Part shown: positions 52,132 to 60,613 of the stretch, in pieces
How positions within the stretch are numbered: position 1 is the first letter of the stretch
Layout of the letters: each line of letters starts with the position of its first letter
Assembly: GCA_001803045.1 (NCBI GenBank)
Contig: MHAR01000012.1
Coordinates: 83,166 to 147,165 of the forward strand
DNA from: Ignavibacteria bacterium RIFOXYB12_FULL_35_14
GTDB lineage: Bacteria; Bacteroidota; Ignavibacteria; Ignavibacteriales; Ignavibacteriaceae
Reading direction: 5' to 3'
DNA: 64,000 bases
Notes under the pieces: model-generated
Seen by the model: the letters and a program-made list of their open reading frames with translations, nothing else
What the model was told of the DNA's origin: nothing
The model's database searches: none
Position numbers and translations under genes: made by a program

Positions 52132-53592
52132 TCAGTTCTTCGGAATATTTTTTAGAACATTTTTAAGAAGATCATAAAATGGAGAAACTGAATCTATTTT
52201 TAATTTTTCAGCAGGTGAATGAACATCAAACATTGTTGGTCCGAATGATATCATATCCATTCCGGGATATTTCTCGCCGATAATTCCGCACTCTAATCCT
52301 GCGTGTATTGCTTTAACTTCCGGCTGTTTCCCAAACATATTTTGATAAGTTGATTTCATCACACCAAGAATTTCGGAGTGAACATCCGGTTTCCAACCCG
52401 GATAACCATCACCGAAAGTTAAATCTGCACCAGCAAGTTCGAACACGGATGAAACCATGTTCACAATATCACCAATTTCTGAGGCAACAGAACTTCTTTG
52501 GCTTGTTACCACATTGACTATTTTACCTTCAGTAACTATAGTTGCAAGATTAGTAGAAGTTTCCACCAATCCCAGAATATCCGGCGACATTGTTATCACA
52601 CCATGAGGAACTGCATAAAGCGCATGCAATAATTTTCTTTGAGTTTTTGGATCCATTACTTTTGAAGGCATTGAATGCTTGGATAATGATACATTCAAAT
52701 CAGGTTCATTAGTGGCTAATTCGGCCTTAACAGTTTGATTGAAATTCTTAACGAATTTTTTCAGTGCTTTGTCTGATGATTTCGGAACCGTAACAACCGC
52801 AAACGATTCTCGAGGAATTGCATTATGCTTGTTGCCGCCTTCAATTTTTGCTAATCGGATTTTATAATCCTTTGAGAATGTCCAAAGCAATCTGGCTAAG
52901 ATTTTAATGGCATTTCCTCTGCCAGTATGAATTTCCAATCCGGAGTGACCACCTTTTAATCCGGCAACGTTAATTTCATAAGCTGAAGATCCGCCTGGAG
53001 TTTTTTCTGCAGAGAATTTAAATCGCGCCTGAGTATTTTTTCCCCCCGAACATCCGATGTAGAGACTTCCTTCTTCTTCTGAATCCATATTGAGAAGAAT
53101 TTGCGCCTTCAAAAAACCGGATTTTAAGCTTGAAGCTCCTGTAAGGCCCGTTTCTTCATCAAGGGTGAACAAGCATTCGATTGGGCCATGAACCAAATTT
53201 TTATCTTCCAGAACTGCGAGAGCTGTTGCAACGCCAATTCCATTATCCGCACCGAGCGTTGTTCCTTTTGCTTTTATCCATTCGCCATCAACGTATGGAA
53301 TTATTGGATCATTATCAAAATCATGTTCAACATCTCTATTTTTTTCGCAAACCATATCGATGTGACCTTGAAGCGCAAGTGTTTTTAAGTTTTCCATTCC
53401 TGGTGAAGCTGCTTTACGAATAAGAATGTTTCCAAACTTATCTCTCAATGTTTCTAAGTTATTTCTTTTGCCGACAGACAGAACATACTCAGCAATTTTT
53501 TCTTCCTTTTTGGAAGGTCGGGGATACTTGCATATTTCCTCAAAATGATTGAATACGTCCTGCGGATTAAGATGACCTAATATTTCTCCCAT
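52132..53592 (-). CDS. pepD: Cytosolic aminoacyl-histidine dipeptidase (M20)
   Basis: PepD (486 residues) hydrolyses Xaa-His and other dipeptides with zinc. The first metal His and catalytic Asp are in LQGHIDMVCEK (about 74-84), the bridging Asp in GADNGIGVATALAV, and the general base Glu in TLDEETGLTGA. The C-terminal His ligand is in GPTMFDVHSPAE. A lid domain is inserted at about 210-380. It overlaps the PqqD-like gene by 26 bases, indicating shared transcription. Normal length and complete active site. Confidence 0.93.
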   Translation of the reverse strand: MGEILGHLNPQDVFNHFEEICKYPRPSKKEEKIAEYVLSVGKRNNLETLRDKFGNILIRKAASPGMENLKTLALQGHIDMVCEKNRDVEHDFDNDPIIPYVDGEWIKAKGTTLGADNGIGVATALAVLEDKNLVHGPIECLFTLDEETGLTGASSLKSGFLKAQILLNMDSEEEGSLYIGCSGGKNTQARFKFSAEKTPGGSSAYEINVAGLKGGHSGLEIHTGRGNAIKILARLLWTFSKDYKIRLAKIEGGNKHNAIPRESFAVVTVPKSSDKALKKFVKNFNQTVKAELATNEPDLNVSLSKHSMPSKVMDPKTQRKLLHALYAVPHGVITMSPDILGLVETSTNLATIVTEGKIVNVVTSQRSSVASEIGDIVNMVSSVFELAGADLTFGDGYPGWKPDVHSEILGVMKSTYQNMFGKQPEVKAIHAGLECGIIGEKYPGMDMISFGPTMFDVHSPAEKLKIDSVSPFYDLLKNVLKNIPKN

Positions 53593-53977
53593 ACAAATCT
53601 CCTTTTGAATTGATTTCGTTGAAAGTTATAAAATTATATTGATAAAGTTGAGTTAAGAATTTTGTTAGCCGTTCGTTGGCAGGCTGGACCTTGTCACCGA
53701 ATTTATCTGTAAGTAATTGAGAAATTGATTCAACATTTTTTGTTCCATCCATTTCGATCCAGGTTAAAGAACCAAAATCATCGAGCTTTGCTTTTATGTA
53801 TGGCGCTTTTAATCTTGGCGCTAAAAAGTTCACCAATAATTTATTTTTGAATTTTGGGACGAGCACAGAAATTTTCCCGGAAGATTCAACTTCGTAATTA
53901 TAAACTCTTTTGGGAGTAAGCTCCAAATAATTTATTGAACTGTTTATCTTTTTCTTTTTGAAAATCTTTTCAATCAT
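53567..53977 (-). CDS. PqqD-like peptide-binding protein
   Basis: The 136-residue protein contains a PqqD-type winged segment: KLDDFGSLTWIEMDGTKNVE then ISQLLTDKFGD and RLTKFLTQLYQYNFI, as in the chaperones that present RiPP precursor peptides to radical-SAM enzymes. The N-terminal 60 residues are basic. No radical-SAM gene or precursor is next to it; it overlaps pepD instead. In Bacteroidota such lone PqqD-like proteins occur with unknown roles, so RiPP synthesis should not be assumed. Confidence 0.7.
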   Translation of the reverse strand: MIEKIFKKKKINSSINYLELTPKRVYNYEVESSGKISVLVPKFKNKLLVNFLAPRLKAPYIKAKLDDFGSLTWIEMDGTKNVESISQLLTDKFGDKVQPANERLTKFLTQLYQYNFITFNEINSKGDLYGRNIRSS

Positions 53978-54385
53978 ATTAAATACATTTGCAAAAACTC
54001 GTTATCCATTCACATTTATTTTATGGTGTTAAGCTAAGCCAGTTTTGAATCTAAAATCTCAATGTGATTCCTATACATACTTTAATAAAGTGATAAGGTT
54101 GGGAAATTTAAGTTCAACAATGTTACTAAGGTTAATTTTTAATTTTCATTCCATAATTGCATTAAACTTAATAATAATCTAATAGATAGACACTTTAACC
54201 TTATCACTTTATTTTATCAAGCTTAGTCAATCATGATCAACTTTGGTTCAACCCTATCTCTTTGCAAAATAATTTCGGAGCTAAAAATTTACCTCATCCA
54301 GCATCAGCCATTCATCCATTCAGTCATTCGCTCCTTCGGTTATCGATTTATCCCGTTATTCAACCATGCAACGACCTCTTCAAAA
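53978..54385. other. Gene-free stretch holding a long inverted repeat
   Basis: This 408-base gap between the PqqD-like gene and the OPT stop codon has no reading frame I trust; two short frames downstream are shadows. It contains the perfect 17-bp inverted repeat listed next. The segment 54220-54385 shows nothing recognisable. Confidence 0.6.
54084..54213. repeat. Long inverted repeat with 17-bp perfect arms
   Basis: aataaagtgataaggtt (54084-54100) is repeated as its exact inverse complement at 54197-54213. The 130-base unit has AT-rich, non-coding interior and resembles a miniature inverted-repeat transposable element. No related transposase with these ends is in the window and no second copy is seen. 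Confidence 0.75.
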
Positions 54386-56410
54386 CTAAAACACAGCACT
54401 CGGCGGTGCAGGTTCATCCGGTTTACCGGCATTATTCAACGGAGTACGAATGAGAACAAAAGCAACTACCACAAAAACTAATAAACTAATGAGAAATGAT
54501 GGTTCAGTAAAAACAATCGGCGTTTTCCATTCCATCACGGCAAAGAATGCGAAGAGCAAGCCAATCAATGCTTCACCGGCAATCAATCCTGATGCAAGCA
54601 GAACACCATTATTTTCAACACGAACTTTCTGTGCTTCATTCAAATTTCTCTTTGCGGACATCTTATCAAGCAACCCTTTGATTAATCCACCGATAAAAAT
54701 TGCAAAAGAAGTTTCAAGCGGAAGATACATTCCCACACAAACCAACATCGGGCTTTTAACTTTAACTAATATGAAACCTATCGCCATAATAATTCCAACA
54801 ATAATTAATGGCCAGGCCATATCACCGCCAACTATTCCTTTTGCCAGAATTGCCATTAGGCTTGCTTGAGGAGCTGGATAAGCTTTTCCTCCTAAACCGG
54901 TTCCGCCAGTGTTAATATCACCCTGATGTAAAATCAGTAAAGGGAAAAACATAACAGCAGCTGCAAGTACAATTCCGAATATATCTCCAACCTGCATCTT
55001 CCAGGGCGTACCGCCAAGAATGTGCCCAACTTTCAAATCCTGAAGCATTTCCCCGGCAACTGCGGCAGCAACGCAAATAACAGCCGCAACACCAAGCACA
55101 GCGGCAATTCCTGCCATTCCTTTTACACCCAAAGCAACCATAAGCAATGCTGCAATAATTAAAGTTGAAATTGTTAATCCGCTGATCGGATTATTACTTG
55201 ATCCAATCAATCCAACCAAATATCCCGAAACGGCAGCAAAGAAAAAGCCGGCAACAACCATTACGGCTGTGGCAACTAATGCTGCAACCACATCTTCAGC
55301 AAAGTAATTATAAATAACGAACGTGAAAACAGATGCTAATGCTAATCCAATGAATACCCATTTGAAGTTCATATCTTTTTCGGTTCTTAACTGTGCCACC
55401 GAACTTCCTGTAGCAGCTTTTTTAACATCTTTGATTGCATGACCCAAACCTGCACCTAAACTTTTTCTCATTCTATAAAGAGTAAAAGCCGCACTCATTA
55501 ACATTCCACCAATTGCAACTGGACGCACAATAGTTCGCCAAACCTGATTTGCTAAACCAACCCAAGTTTCATCGGTTATTTGAGTGGTTCCATTTGCTTG
55601 AAGAGATGCAATTAATTCAGGACCAAGAAAGTAGAGCAACAAAGGAACGAATAAGCCCCATGCAAGTAAACCGCCTGTAAAGTTTAATGCGGCGAGGTTT
55701 GGACCAATGATGTAACCAACTCCCATGTAGGCAGGGCTAACACCGGGAGTGCTGAGCAATGCACCACCGCTCGCTTCAACTGAAGCACCATTTGCAAAGG
55801 TGATTTTCTTATAAGCAAATGCAATAAATTTTTCCCAAGCAGCAGCAAAAAATTGTACTTGCTTTAATATTTGAATTAACGCACCGAGACCCATTGCCCA
55901 AAACAGAAATTTTGCACCGCTTTTTCCGCTTCTTCCTGCTTTGTGAATTTCACCGGCAGCAACGGATTCGGGAAATGGGAGTTCTCTATCCTCAACCATC
56001 ACACGGCGGAGAATTGTTACGAATAAAATTCCAACAACACCGCCAACAAGCATTATTGCAGTTGCTTCGAGGTAATGCTGAGTTGTATAAAATTCTGTCC
56101 AAACACCGGCGATTAAAAATGCTGGTAAAGTAAAAATTGCTCCGGCAGCTACCGATTCACCAATTGAACCAACTGTTCGAGCAAAATTTTCTTCAAGAAT
56201 AGATCCTTTAAATATTTTTAGAATTGCCATTCCGATGACTGCGGCAGGATAAGTGGCAGCTATAGTCATGCCTGCTTTCAAACCAAGGTAAGCGTTAGCA
56301 GCACCAAGAACAACGCACATAATTAATCCGATTATCAATGCTCTGATTGTAAATTCAGGCATGTCTGACTGTGGAGAGACAAACGGAACAAACGGTTTAT
56401 GCTCTGACAT
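54386..56410 (-). CDS. OPT family oligopeptide transporter
   Basis: I start at ATG 56410 with the strong site AAGGAGAA, giving 674 residues. About 14-16 membrane helices are visible, with the conserved N-terminal LGAANAYLGLKAGMTIAATYPAAVIG and the C-terminal GVLLASGLIAGEALIGLL. OPT proteins are proton-driven importers of small peptides or, in the YSL branch, metal chelates; the prokaryotic group (TIGR00733) is mainly peptide. The gene is alone. Given the neighbouring peptidases PepD and the M29-like enzyme, peptide scavenging is a reasonable guess. Confidence 0.92.
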   Translation of the reverse strand: MSEHKPFVPFVSPQSDMPEFTIRALIIGLIMCVVLGAANAYLGLKAGMTIAATYPAAVIGMAILKIFKGSILEENFARTVGSIGESVAAGAIFTLPAFLIAGVWTEFYTTQHYLEATAIMLVGGVVGILFVTILRRVMVEDRELPFPESVAAGEIHKAGRSGKSGAKFLFWAMGLGALIQILKQVQFFAAAWEKFIAFAYKKITFANGASVEASGGALLSTPGVSPAYMGVGYIIGPNLAALNFTGGLLAWGLFVPLLLYFLGPELIASLQANGTTQITDETWVGLANQVWRTIVRPVAIGGMLMSAAFTLYRMRKSLGAGLGHAIKDVKKAATGSSVAQLRTEKDMNFKWVFIGLALASVFTFVIYNYFAEDVVAALVATAVMVVAGFFFAAVSGYLVGLIGSSNNPISGLTISTLIIAALLMVALGVKGMAGIAAVLGVAAVICVAAAVAGEMLQDLKVGHILGGTPWKMQVGDIFGIVLAAAVMFFPLLILHQGDINTGGTGLGGKAYPAPQASLMAILAKGIVGGDMAWPLIIVGIIMAIGFILVKVKSPMLVCVGMYLPLETSFAIFIGGLIKGLLDKMSAKRNLNEAQKVRVENNGVLLASGLIAGEALIGLLFAFFAVMEWKTPIVFTEPSFLISLLVFVVVAFVLIRTPLNNAGKPDEPAPPSAVF

Positions 56411-56549
56411 ATTTTCTCCTTGTGTGGGTGAGAAATGTAAATTGTAACTAATTAATTTTTTCTCGGTTGAGAAATAGTTGCCCAAATATAAAGAGGTTTT
56501 TTAACCTCTACAACGATTATTTGCATTTACTTTTATTTTTTTCTCCAGA

Positions 56550-56600
56550 ATAAAACCAGTTCCTCGATGCGTAAAATAATTTGTTAAGAACTGGGATTAT
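56550..56600. repeat. Family B palindromic repeat, copy 5 (diverged)
   Basis: ataaaaccagttcct and the inverse of gaactgggattat form an interrupted stem (arms near 56550-56563 and 56588-56600). It keeps the CCAGTTC core but has changed outer positions, so it is the most decayed copy. It lies 14 bases after the stop of the TIGR02757 gene. Confidence 0.6.
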
Positions 56601-56613
56601 GAACCTTCAATGA

Positions 56614-57393
56614 TTAGAATTTCAGTTTTCTCATTCCGATGTGGCAAAGTGCAAAATCATACTTCACAGGGTCAATCGCATCAAATTTCTTGAGATTTTC
56701 AGTGATTTCTTCTGCCATTTTCCAGTTTACGTTTTTTCTCTTAGTAAGTTTTAGGGATTTACACATCTTCGCAATATGCGTATCAACAGGAATTATTAGT
56801 TTGCTTGTAGGAATTTCATTCCATAATCCAAAATCAAGTTCATCTTTTCTAACCATCCATCTAAGAAAGAGATTCATTCGTTTGCAGGCACTTCCCTTTT
56901 CAGGCTTGGGAAACATGAACTGAACACCTCGGCTAACTTTATTTTGATTGGTTTGCTCCAAAACAGTTTTTATGAAATAATTTGAAAATTGTGAAATTGA
57001 GTTTTTAAGATTCCGTTCATCCGGCAGATAATAAGTGAGGAAAAGATTTTTAAGAGAGCCAAAATTTTTATAGATGCTGTTTAATGCTAAGAACAAATTA
57101 ATAATATCATCTTCAGTGTAAAATCTATGAACAAAACCTTTAAAATCTTTATGATTATTCGATGAAAAATTAATTATGTAGTCATATGGTTTTTCATTCA
57201 CGATTGATTGTATTCTTTTTAAAGAATTAACTATCTGCTTCACATTTCCATAAGCAAAAACAGAAGCTAAGAAACCTACAACCTCAATATCTCGTTTATC
57301 TTTATATAAGTGCAGGAATTGAAGAGGATCTGGAGAAATTTTTGATTTATCAAAAGCATTGTAGTGGTAATTGAGTTTTTGTGAAAGATTCAT
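56614..57393 (-). CDS. TIGR02757 family protein (DUF2400)
   Basis: The 259-residue protein matches TIGR02757 (DUF2400), a family found in Bacteroidota and relatives, with the segments DPLQFLHLYKDKRDIEVVGF, RGVQFMFPKPEKGSACKRMN and NLFLRWMVRKDELDFGLWNE followed by VDTHIAKMCKSLKL. Parts of it recall the helix-hairpin-helix and VDTH motifs of DNA glycosylases, which hints at a base-excision-like fold, but activity is not known. It is separated from arsM by seven bases, so all three may be on one transcript. Confidence 0.85.
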   Translation of the reverse strand: MNLSQKLNYHYNAFDKSKISPDPLQFLHLYKDKRDIEVVGFLASVFAYGNVKQIVNSLKRIQSIVNEKPYDYIINFSSNNHKDFKGFVHRFYTEDDIINLFLALNSIYKNFGSLKNLFLTYYLPDERNLKNSISQFSNYFIKTVLEQTNQNKVSRGVQFMFPKPEKGSACKRMNLFLRWMVRKDELDFGLWNEIPTSKLIIPVDTHIAKMCKSLKLTKRKNVNWKMAEEITENLKKFDAIDPVKYDFALCHIGMRKLKF

Positions 57394-57400
57394 CTAAGAA

Positions 57401-58213
57401 TTATTTCTTATACCCAACCACGGTAATACTGAAAATTCCTTCTACATTTTCTTTATATGATTTAATTCCTTCTTCATCTAAATAATTTTTTAGAAGGTCA
57501 TCGGGCAAATCAATTCGTTTTGTTTTTTTGATTTCGACATTCTTAAAACCGGATTGTGCAATCGTATCCAAATATTCTTCCTGTTTCAAAGCACCTGAAA
57601 CACAACCGGCATACATTGCAGTAGAATTCTTTAACTCCTCGGACATTTCTCCCTGAATTACAATATCAGAAATACAAAAATGTCCGCCAGGTTTTAATAT
57701 TCGGTAAACTTCTGAGAATGCTTTGGTTTTATCCGGAACTAAGTTCAAGACACAATTACTTACTACAACATCTGCAATTTCATCATCAAGCGGCATATTC
57801 TCAATTTCGCCAAGCTTGAATTCAACATTCTTATAGCCAAGCTTTTTGTTATTTCGATTTGCTTTCGCGAGCATCTCTTCTGTAAAATCTATGCCGATAA
57901 CTTTTCCCTCTTCACCGGTAATTGCTCTGGCAACAAAAACATCATTACCTGCCCCAGACCCAAGGTCCACAACCGTATCGCCTTTTTTAATTTCAGCATA
58001 TTCCGTTGGAATTCCACACCCCAAACCAAGATCAGCCTCTGCTATGTAACCATCAATATTTTTATAATCATCACCTATCATTGCAAAGTCAGCATTTGAT
58101 GAATCGGTGCAGCACGAAGACTTAGGTCCACAGCATGAAGTTCTTGGAGAAGACAAAGCAATATCCCCATATTTTTCTCTTACAACTCTTTTTAAATCTT
58201 CTGATGTTTTCAT
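57401..58213 (-). CDS. arsM: Arsenite S-adenosylmethionine methyltransferase
   Basis: ArsM (270 residues) methylates As(III) to volatile or less toxic forms. The AdoMet site is VVDLGSGAGNDVF (about 81-93). Three conserved As-binding cysteines are present: Cys66 in GLGCGIPT, Cys154 in VSNCVLNL and Cys204 in YAGCVSGA. The N-terminal CCGPKSSCC cluster may load arsenic onto the enzyme. It sits directly behind arsR and would be induced with it by arsenite. Motif set is complete. Confidence 0.93.
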   Translation of the reverse strand: MKTSEDLKRVVREKYGDIALSSPRTSCCGPKSSCCTDSSNADFAMIGDDYKNIDGYIAEADLGLGCGIPTEYAEIKKGDTVVDLGSGAGNDVFVARAITGEEGKVIGIDFTEEMLAKANRNNKKLGYKNVEFKLGEIENMPLDDEIADVVVSNCVLNLVPDKTKAFSEVYRILKPGGHFCISDIVIQGEMSEELKNSTAMYAGCVSGALKQEEYLDTIAQSGFKNVEIKKTKRIDLPDDLLKNYLDEEGIKSYKENVEGIFSITVVGYKK

Positions 58214-58231
58214 TTTAATCTCCTTTTCTTT

Positions 58232-58549
58232 TTAACAACAACCTATTTTATTAAATAATTTATCAAGTGCGGTTTTTGCTTTTGTAAGCTCTTTATTATT
58301 TACACAGTAACAAACCTTGGGGCCATCAATTTCCCCGCTGATAAGTCCTACATTCTTTAACTCTTTTAGATGCTGGGAAACAGTAGCTTGTGCTAAAGGA
58401 AGCTGATCAACAAGATTACCCACCATGCACCGATCCATTTCGTTGAGCACTTTTAATATTTTTATCCTGGCTGGATGTGAAAGAGACTTGGCTATGTCGG
58501 CAAGCCAGATTTCTTCTTGAGTAAATTCATTTTTCTTTGAAACAGCCAT
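58232..58549 (-). CDS. arsR: ArsR family transcriptional repressor
   Basis: This 105-residue winged-helix repressor has the recognition region QATVSQHLKELKNVG and an N-terminal helix with SLSHPARIKILKVL. Possible As(III)-binding cysteines are the single Cys in MDRCMVGN, the CYC near 80 and the CC at the extreme C-terminus; the classical ELCVCDL site is missing, so metal sensing is of the C-terminal-thiol type. It is followed 18 bases on by arsM, and a palindromic operator lies just upstream of its start. Confidence 0.9.
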   Translation of the reverse strand: MAVSKKNEFTQEEIWLADIAKSLSHPARIKILKVLNEMDRCMVGNLVDQLPLAQATVSQHLKELKNVGLISGEIDGPKVCYCVNNKELTKAKTALDKLFNKIGCC

Positions 58550-58569
58550 TTAAGGTAAACTCCTTTATC

Positions 58570-58594
58570 GTTCATCGTAAATATACGATGGAAC
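58570..58594 (-). promoter_or_regulatory. Likely ArsR operator
   Basis: The halves GTTCATCGTA and TACGATGGAAC are near-perfect inverse complements around a short AT spacer, 21 bases upstream of the arsR start codon. ArsR-type repressors bind such imperfect palindromes, and a repressor bound here would block the arsR-arsM transcript until arsenite arrives. Identification is by position and symmetry. Confidence 0.7.
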
Positions 58595-58623
58595 AATAAG
58601 CTTGTCAAGAATAATATTTTTAT

Positions 58624-59259
58624 TTAATCATAAATATTAAAAAAAAGAGGTATGGTGTAGAAAAGATTAATCTCCGGTTTATGCAAATTATGAACTAAGT
58701 CATATGAAATTGCGAATCTCAATTCGTGATTATTAATCATATTTATTTTTAATGGCGAAAGATTATTTTCATTATTTATCCTGCTGGCTGATATTGGTGC
58801 ATCAATTAGCTGCCATACATATGCGATTCCCGCAATACCTGTGCCAATATAAGACGTTGCTGGCCAAGCAGAACCTGAAGTTGACCCCATAGCTGGAATT
58901 AAAGCAATAGTAGCTCCAAGTACAAAGGTGCCGGTAAAGATTAGGCCCTTTACTATTTCGCCATTGTATATCTGACCGCTCCCTGGAATTATATAAGAAA
59001 GAACAAATGCAACCCAGGGTGATTTATAGCTTGGCTTACTTTGTCTGCTCATTTTGTAATTCGATAATTCTTTAGCATAATTTGATAAAACATAATGACT
59101 GCCGCCTAATGTTGGAATTGAGATTGATGATTCTGATTCAATATTCAAACCATCGGAAGTTTCCTTTTGATCCAATTCTTTTGCAGATACATTCATAACT
59201 AAAATATAGAATAAGAATCCTTGCAGGATTAAACGAGTAACTGATGTTTTATTAAACAT
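58624..59259 (-). CDS. DUF5683-like envelope protein
   Basis: The 211-residue product has a signal peptide or N-terminal anchor (LILQGFLFYILVMNVSA), a polar region, then membrane helices with the family-like segment SPWVAFVLSYIIPGSGQIYNGE (about 80-101) and GLIFTGTFVLGATIALI. The motif SxxIPGxGQxYNG is typical of TM2/DUF5683 domain proteins of Bacteroidota, whose role is unknown. It lies ten bases after the gene at 59270 and is probably co-transcribed with it. Confidence 0.65.
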   Translation of the reverse strand: MFNKTSVTRLILQGFLFYILVMNVSAKELDQKETSDGLNIESESSISIPTLGGSHYVLSNYAKELSNYKMSRQSKPSYKSPWVAFVLSYIIPGSGQIYNGEIVKGLIFTGTFVLGATIALIPAMGSTSGSAWPATSYIGTGIAGIAYVWQLIDAPISASRINNENNLSPLKINMINNHELRFAISYDLVHNLHKPEINLFYTIPLFFNIYD

Positions 59260-59269
59260 TTTTTGCTTC

Positions 59270-60100
59270 TCAGTTAATAGAAAAAGTGTAACCCAATTTC
59301 ATACCGACGACAGTTCTATCAGATTCCGGTTGATGATATCCTTGATCGAAAGCTGATTTAGAAAATAAAAGGTAATCTAAATAGAATGATAAAAATGCTC
59401 CGTAAGTTGTTGCACCAAGCTCTATGTTCAAGCCGATATTTGATTGAGGTTCAAGATTTATATCTGCCGGACCTCCCTGCCCGCGGGAAGCTAGATCAAT
59501 TGATTCAGTAATTAGAAGTGGATACTCACCTAATATATTCAAAAATATTTTTGCAGGTCGCGAAAATTGATAAATGAAATTGCAGCCAAAATCTATGAAC
59601 AATAAATTATAAACTTCGTCGTAACCATATTGACCTCCGTTATCAATATCTCTATTCCAGTATTCGTACTGAAAGCCAAGTTCCGGCGCTATAATAAATT
59701 GATCGGCAGCGTATATATCGTAACCAAAATTCAATATTGCTTCTAAACCTTCATACCCCGTTTTGCTTTTATAAGGTTCTGTTGTACCATCTGGATTTTG
59801 AAGAAAGCCGTCATAATCAATCAAACCGGAATAGTAGTGGGCATCAAACTTTGTAAACAGATCAAAACTTCTGCTAAATTTTATTTTGGAAGTTATTCCA
59901 CCGCTATAAAGTAATCCCTTTTCCTCAAGAAGCTGAACTGAATTATCGTTATACTCACCCCATAAGAAAGATTTTAATGTAAACTGCGGAGTAATTTCAA
60001 CCAAATTTTTAAATGGCTGCCCCCACACAAGATCATTACAAGCTAAAATCAGCAGGATTATTAATGATCCGGCATATATTAAATGCTTCATAATACTCAC
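59270..60100 (-). CDS. Outer-membrane beta-barrel protein, unknown function
   Basis: A signal peptide (LIYAGSLIILLILACNDLVWG) leads into 250 residues of alternating strands, such as FDLFTKFDAHYYSGLIDYDG and IIAPELGFQYEYWNRDID, ending GMKLGYTFSIN in barrel fashion. A Cys is present in the leader (ILACND), so a lipoprotein is possible, but the cleavage context QPFKN favours Sec cleavage. I do not recognise a named family. Its partner on the transcript is the DUF5683-like protein. Confidence 0.5.
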   Translation of the reverse strand: MSIMKHLIYAGSLIILLILACNDLVWGQPFKNLVEITPQFTLKSFLWGEYNDNSVQLLEEKGLLYSGGITSKIKFSRSFDLFTKFDAHYYSGLIDYDGFLQNPDGTTEPYKSKTGYEGLEAILNFGYDIYAADQFIIAPELGFQYEYWNRDIDNGGQYGYDEVYNLLFIDFGCNFIYQFSRPAKIFLNILGEYPLLITESIDLASRGQGGPADINLEPQSNIGLNIELGATTYGAFLSFYLDYLLFSKSAFDQGYHQPESDRTVVGMKLGYTFSIN

Positions 60101-60295
60101 CTAATATTTTATTTGTAATTATTGATTTGAATGATTTATTAACTACTAGGATTAAGGACGTGCAGTGTCTCTTTGAGGTAAAATGCTTATGGAGAGATTG
60201 TATAATCATATTAATGCATTTAAAATTATCTTCTTATTGTCAAATTACAATATGTAGTATCGATTTTCAATACAAGTATGATTGAAAAAAATAAT

Positions 60296-60321
60296 AAAGC
60301 CGAATCGCGTGATTCGGCTTT
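60296..60321. terminator. Terminator hairpin with the stem aagccgaatc
   Basis: aaagccgaatc-gcgt-gattcggcttt forms an 11-bp stem. On the minus strand it is followed by TATTATTTTTTTC and ends the remnant just upstream. The same stem sequence recurs at 62426-62447, at the other side of the unknown gene. Confidence 0.85.
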
Positions 60322-60340
60322 ATAAACGAAGAAAAAATAA

Positions 60341-60406
60341 TTATTTGTTAACTATGATTTTAGCATCAAGTGCTTGAGCGCCTATCCCTCCAAAGAATCC
60401 CGAGTT
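60341..60406 (-). pseudogene. C-terminal fossil of a lost gene
   Basis: The minus strand reads SGFFGGIGAQALDAKIIVNK and then TAA, just before the terminator at 60296. Upstream, the frame is closed by a TAG at 60407-60409 and no start exists. The residues look like a true protein end with its own terminator, so the body of a gene has been replaced here. Family unknown. Confidence 0.4.
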
Positions 60407-60613
60407 CTAACTTGCAAATTGAATGATGTTCCAAATAATTCACACATCCTATATCACCTTATCGAAATTTTGCATGACGGATTGGGACTTGCCGAAGGTG
60501 GCGATTTTGAAACAATAAACTTTCTGCCCGAACAAAGGTTTGATAGAAGCACAAAGTTCAATTACCAACTTACTTCATCATGCATTTCTTTAAACCTGCT
60601 GTTGGCGGTTGAT

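Larger units (their letters stand above)
60101..60613. other. Gene-poor stretch with a terminator and a gene remnant
   Basis: Between the beta-barrel gene and the unknown 523-residue gene this region holds an AT-rich leader (60101-60290), a terminator hairpin and a short coding fossil, both listed separately. A plus-strand frame at 60374-60679 has no ribosome site, runs over the end of the opposite gene and is rejected. Confidence 0.6.

Noticed and set aside
53567..53977. RiPP biosynthesis cluster from the PqqD-like gene
   Set aside because: No radical-SAM enzyme, precursor peptide or exporter is next to it; it overlaps a dipeptidase gene.
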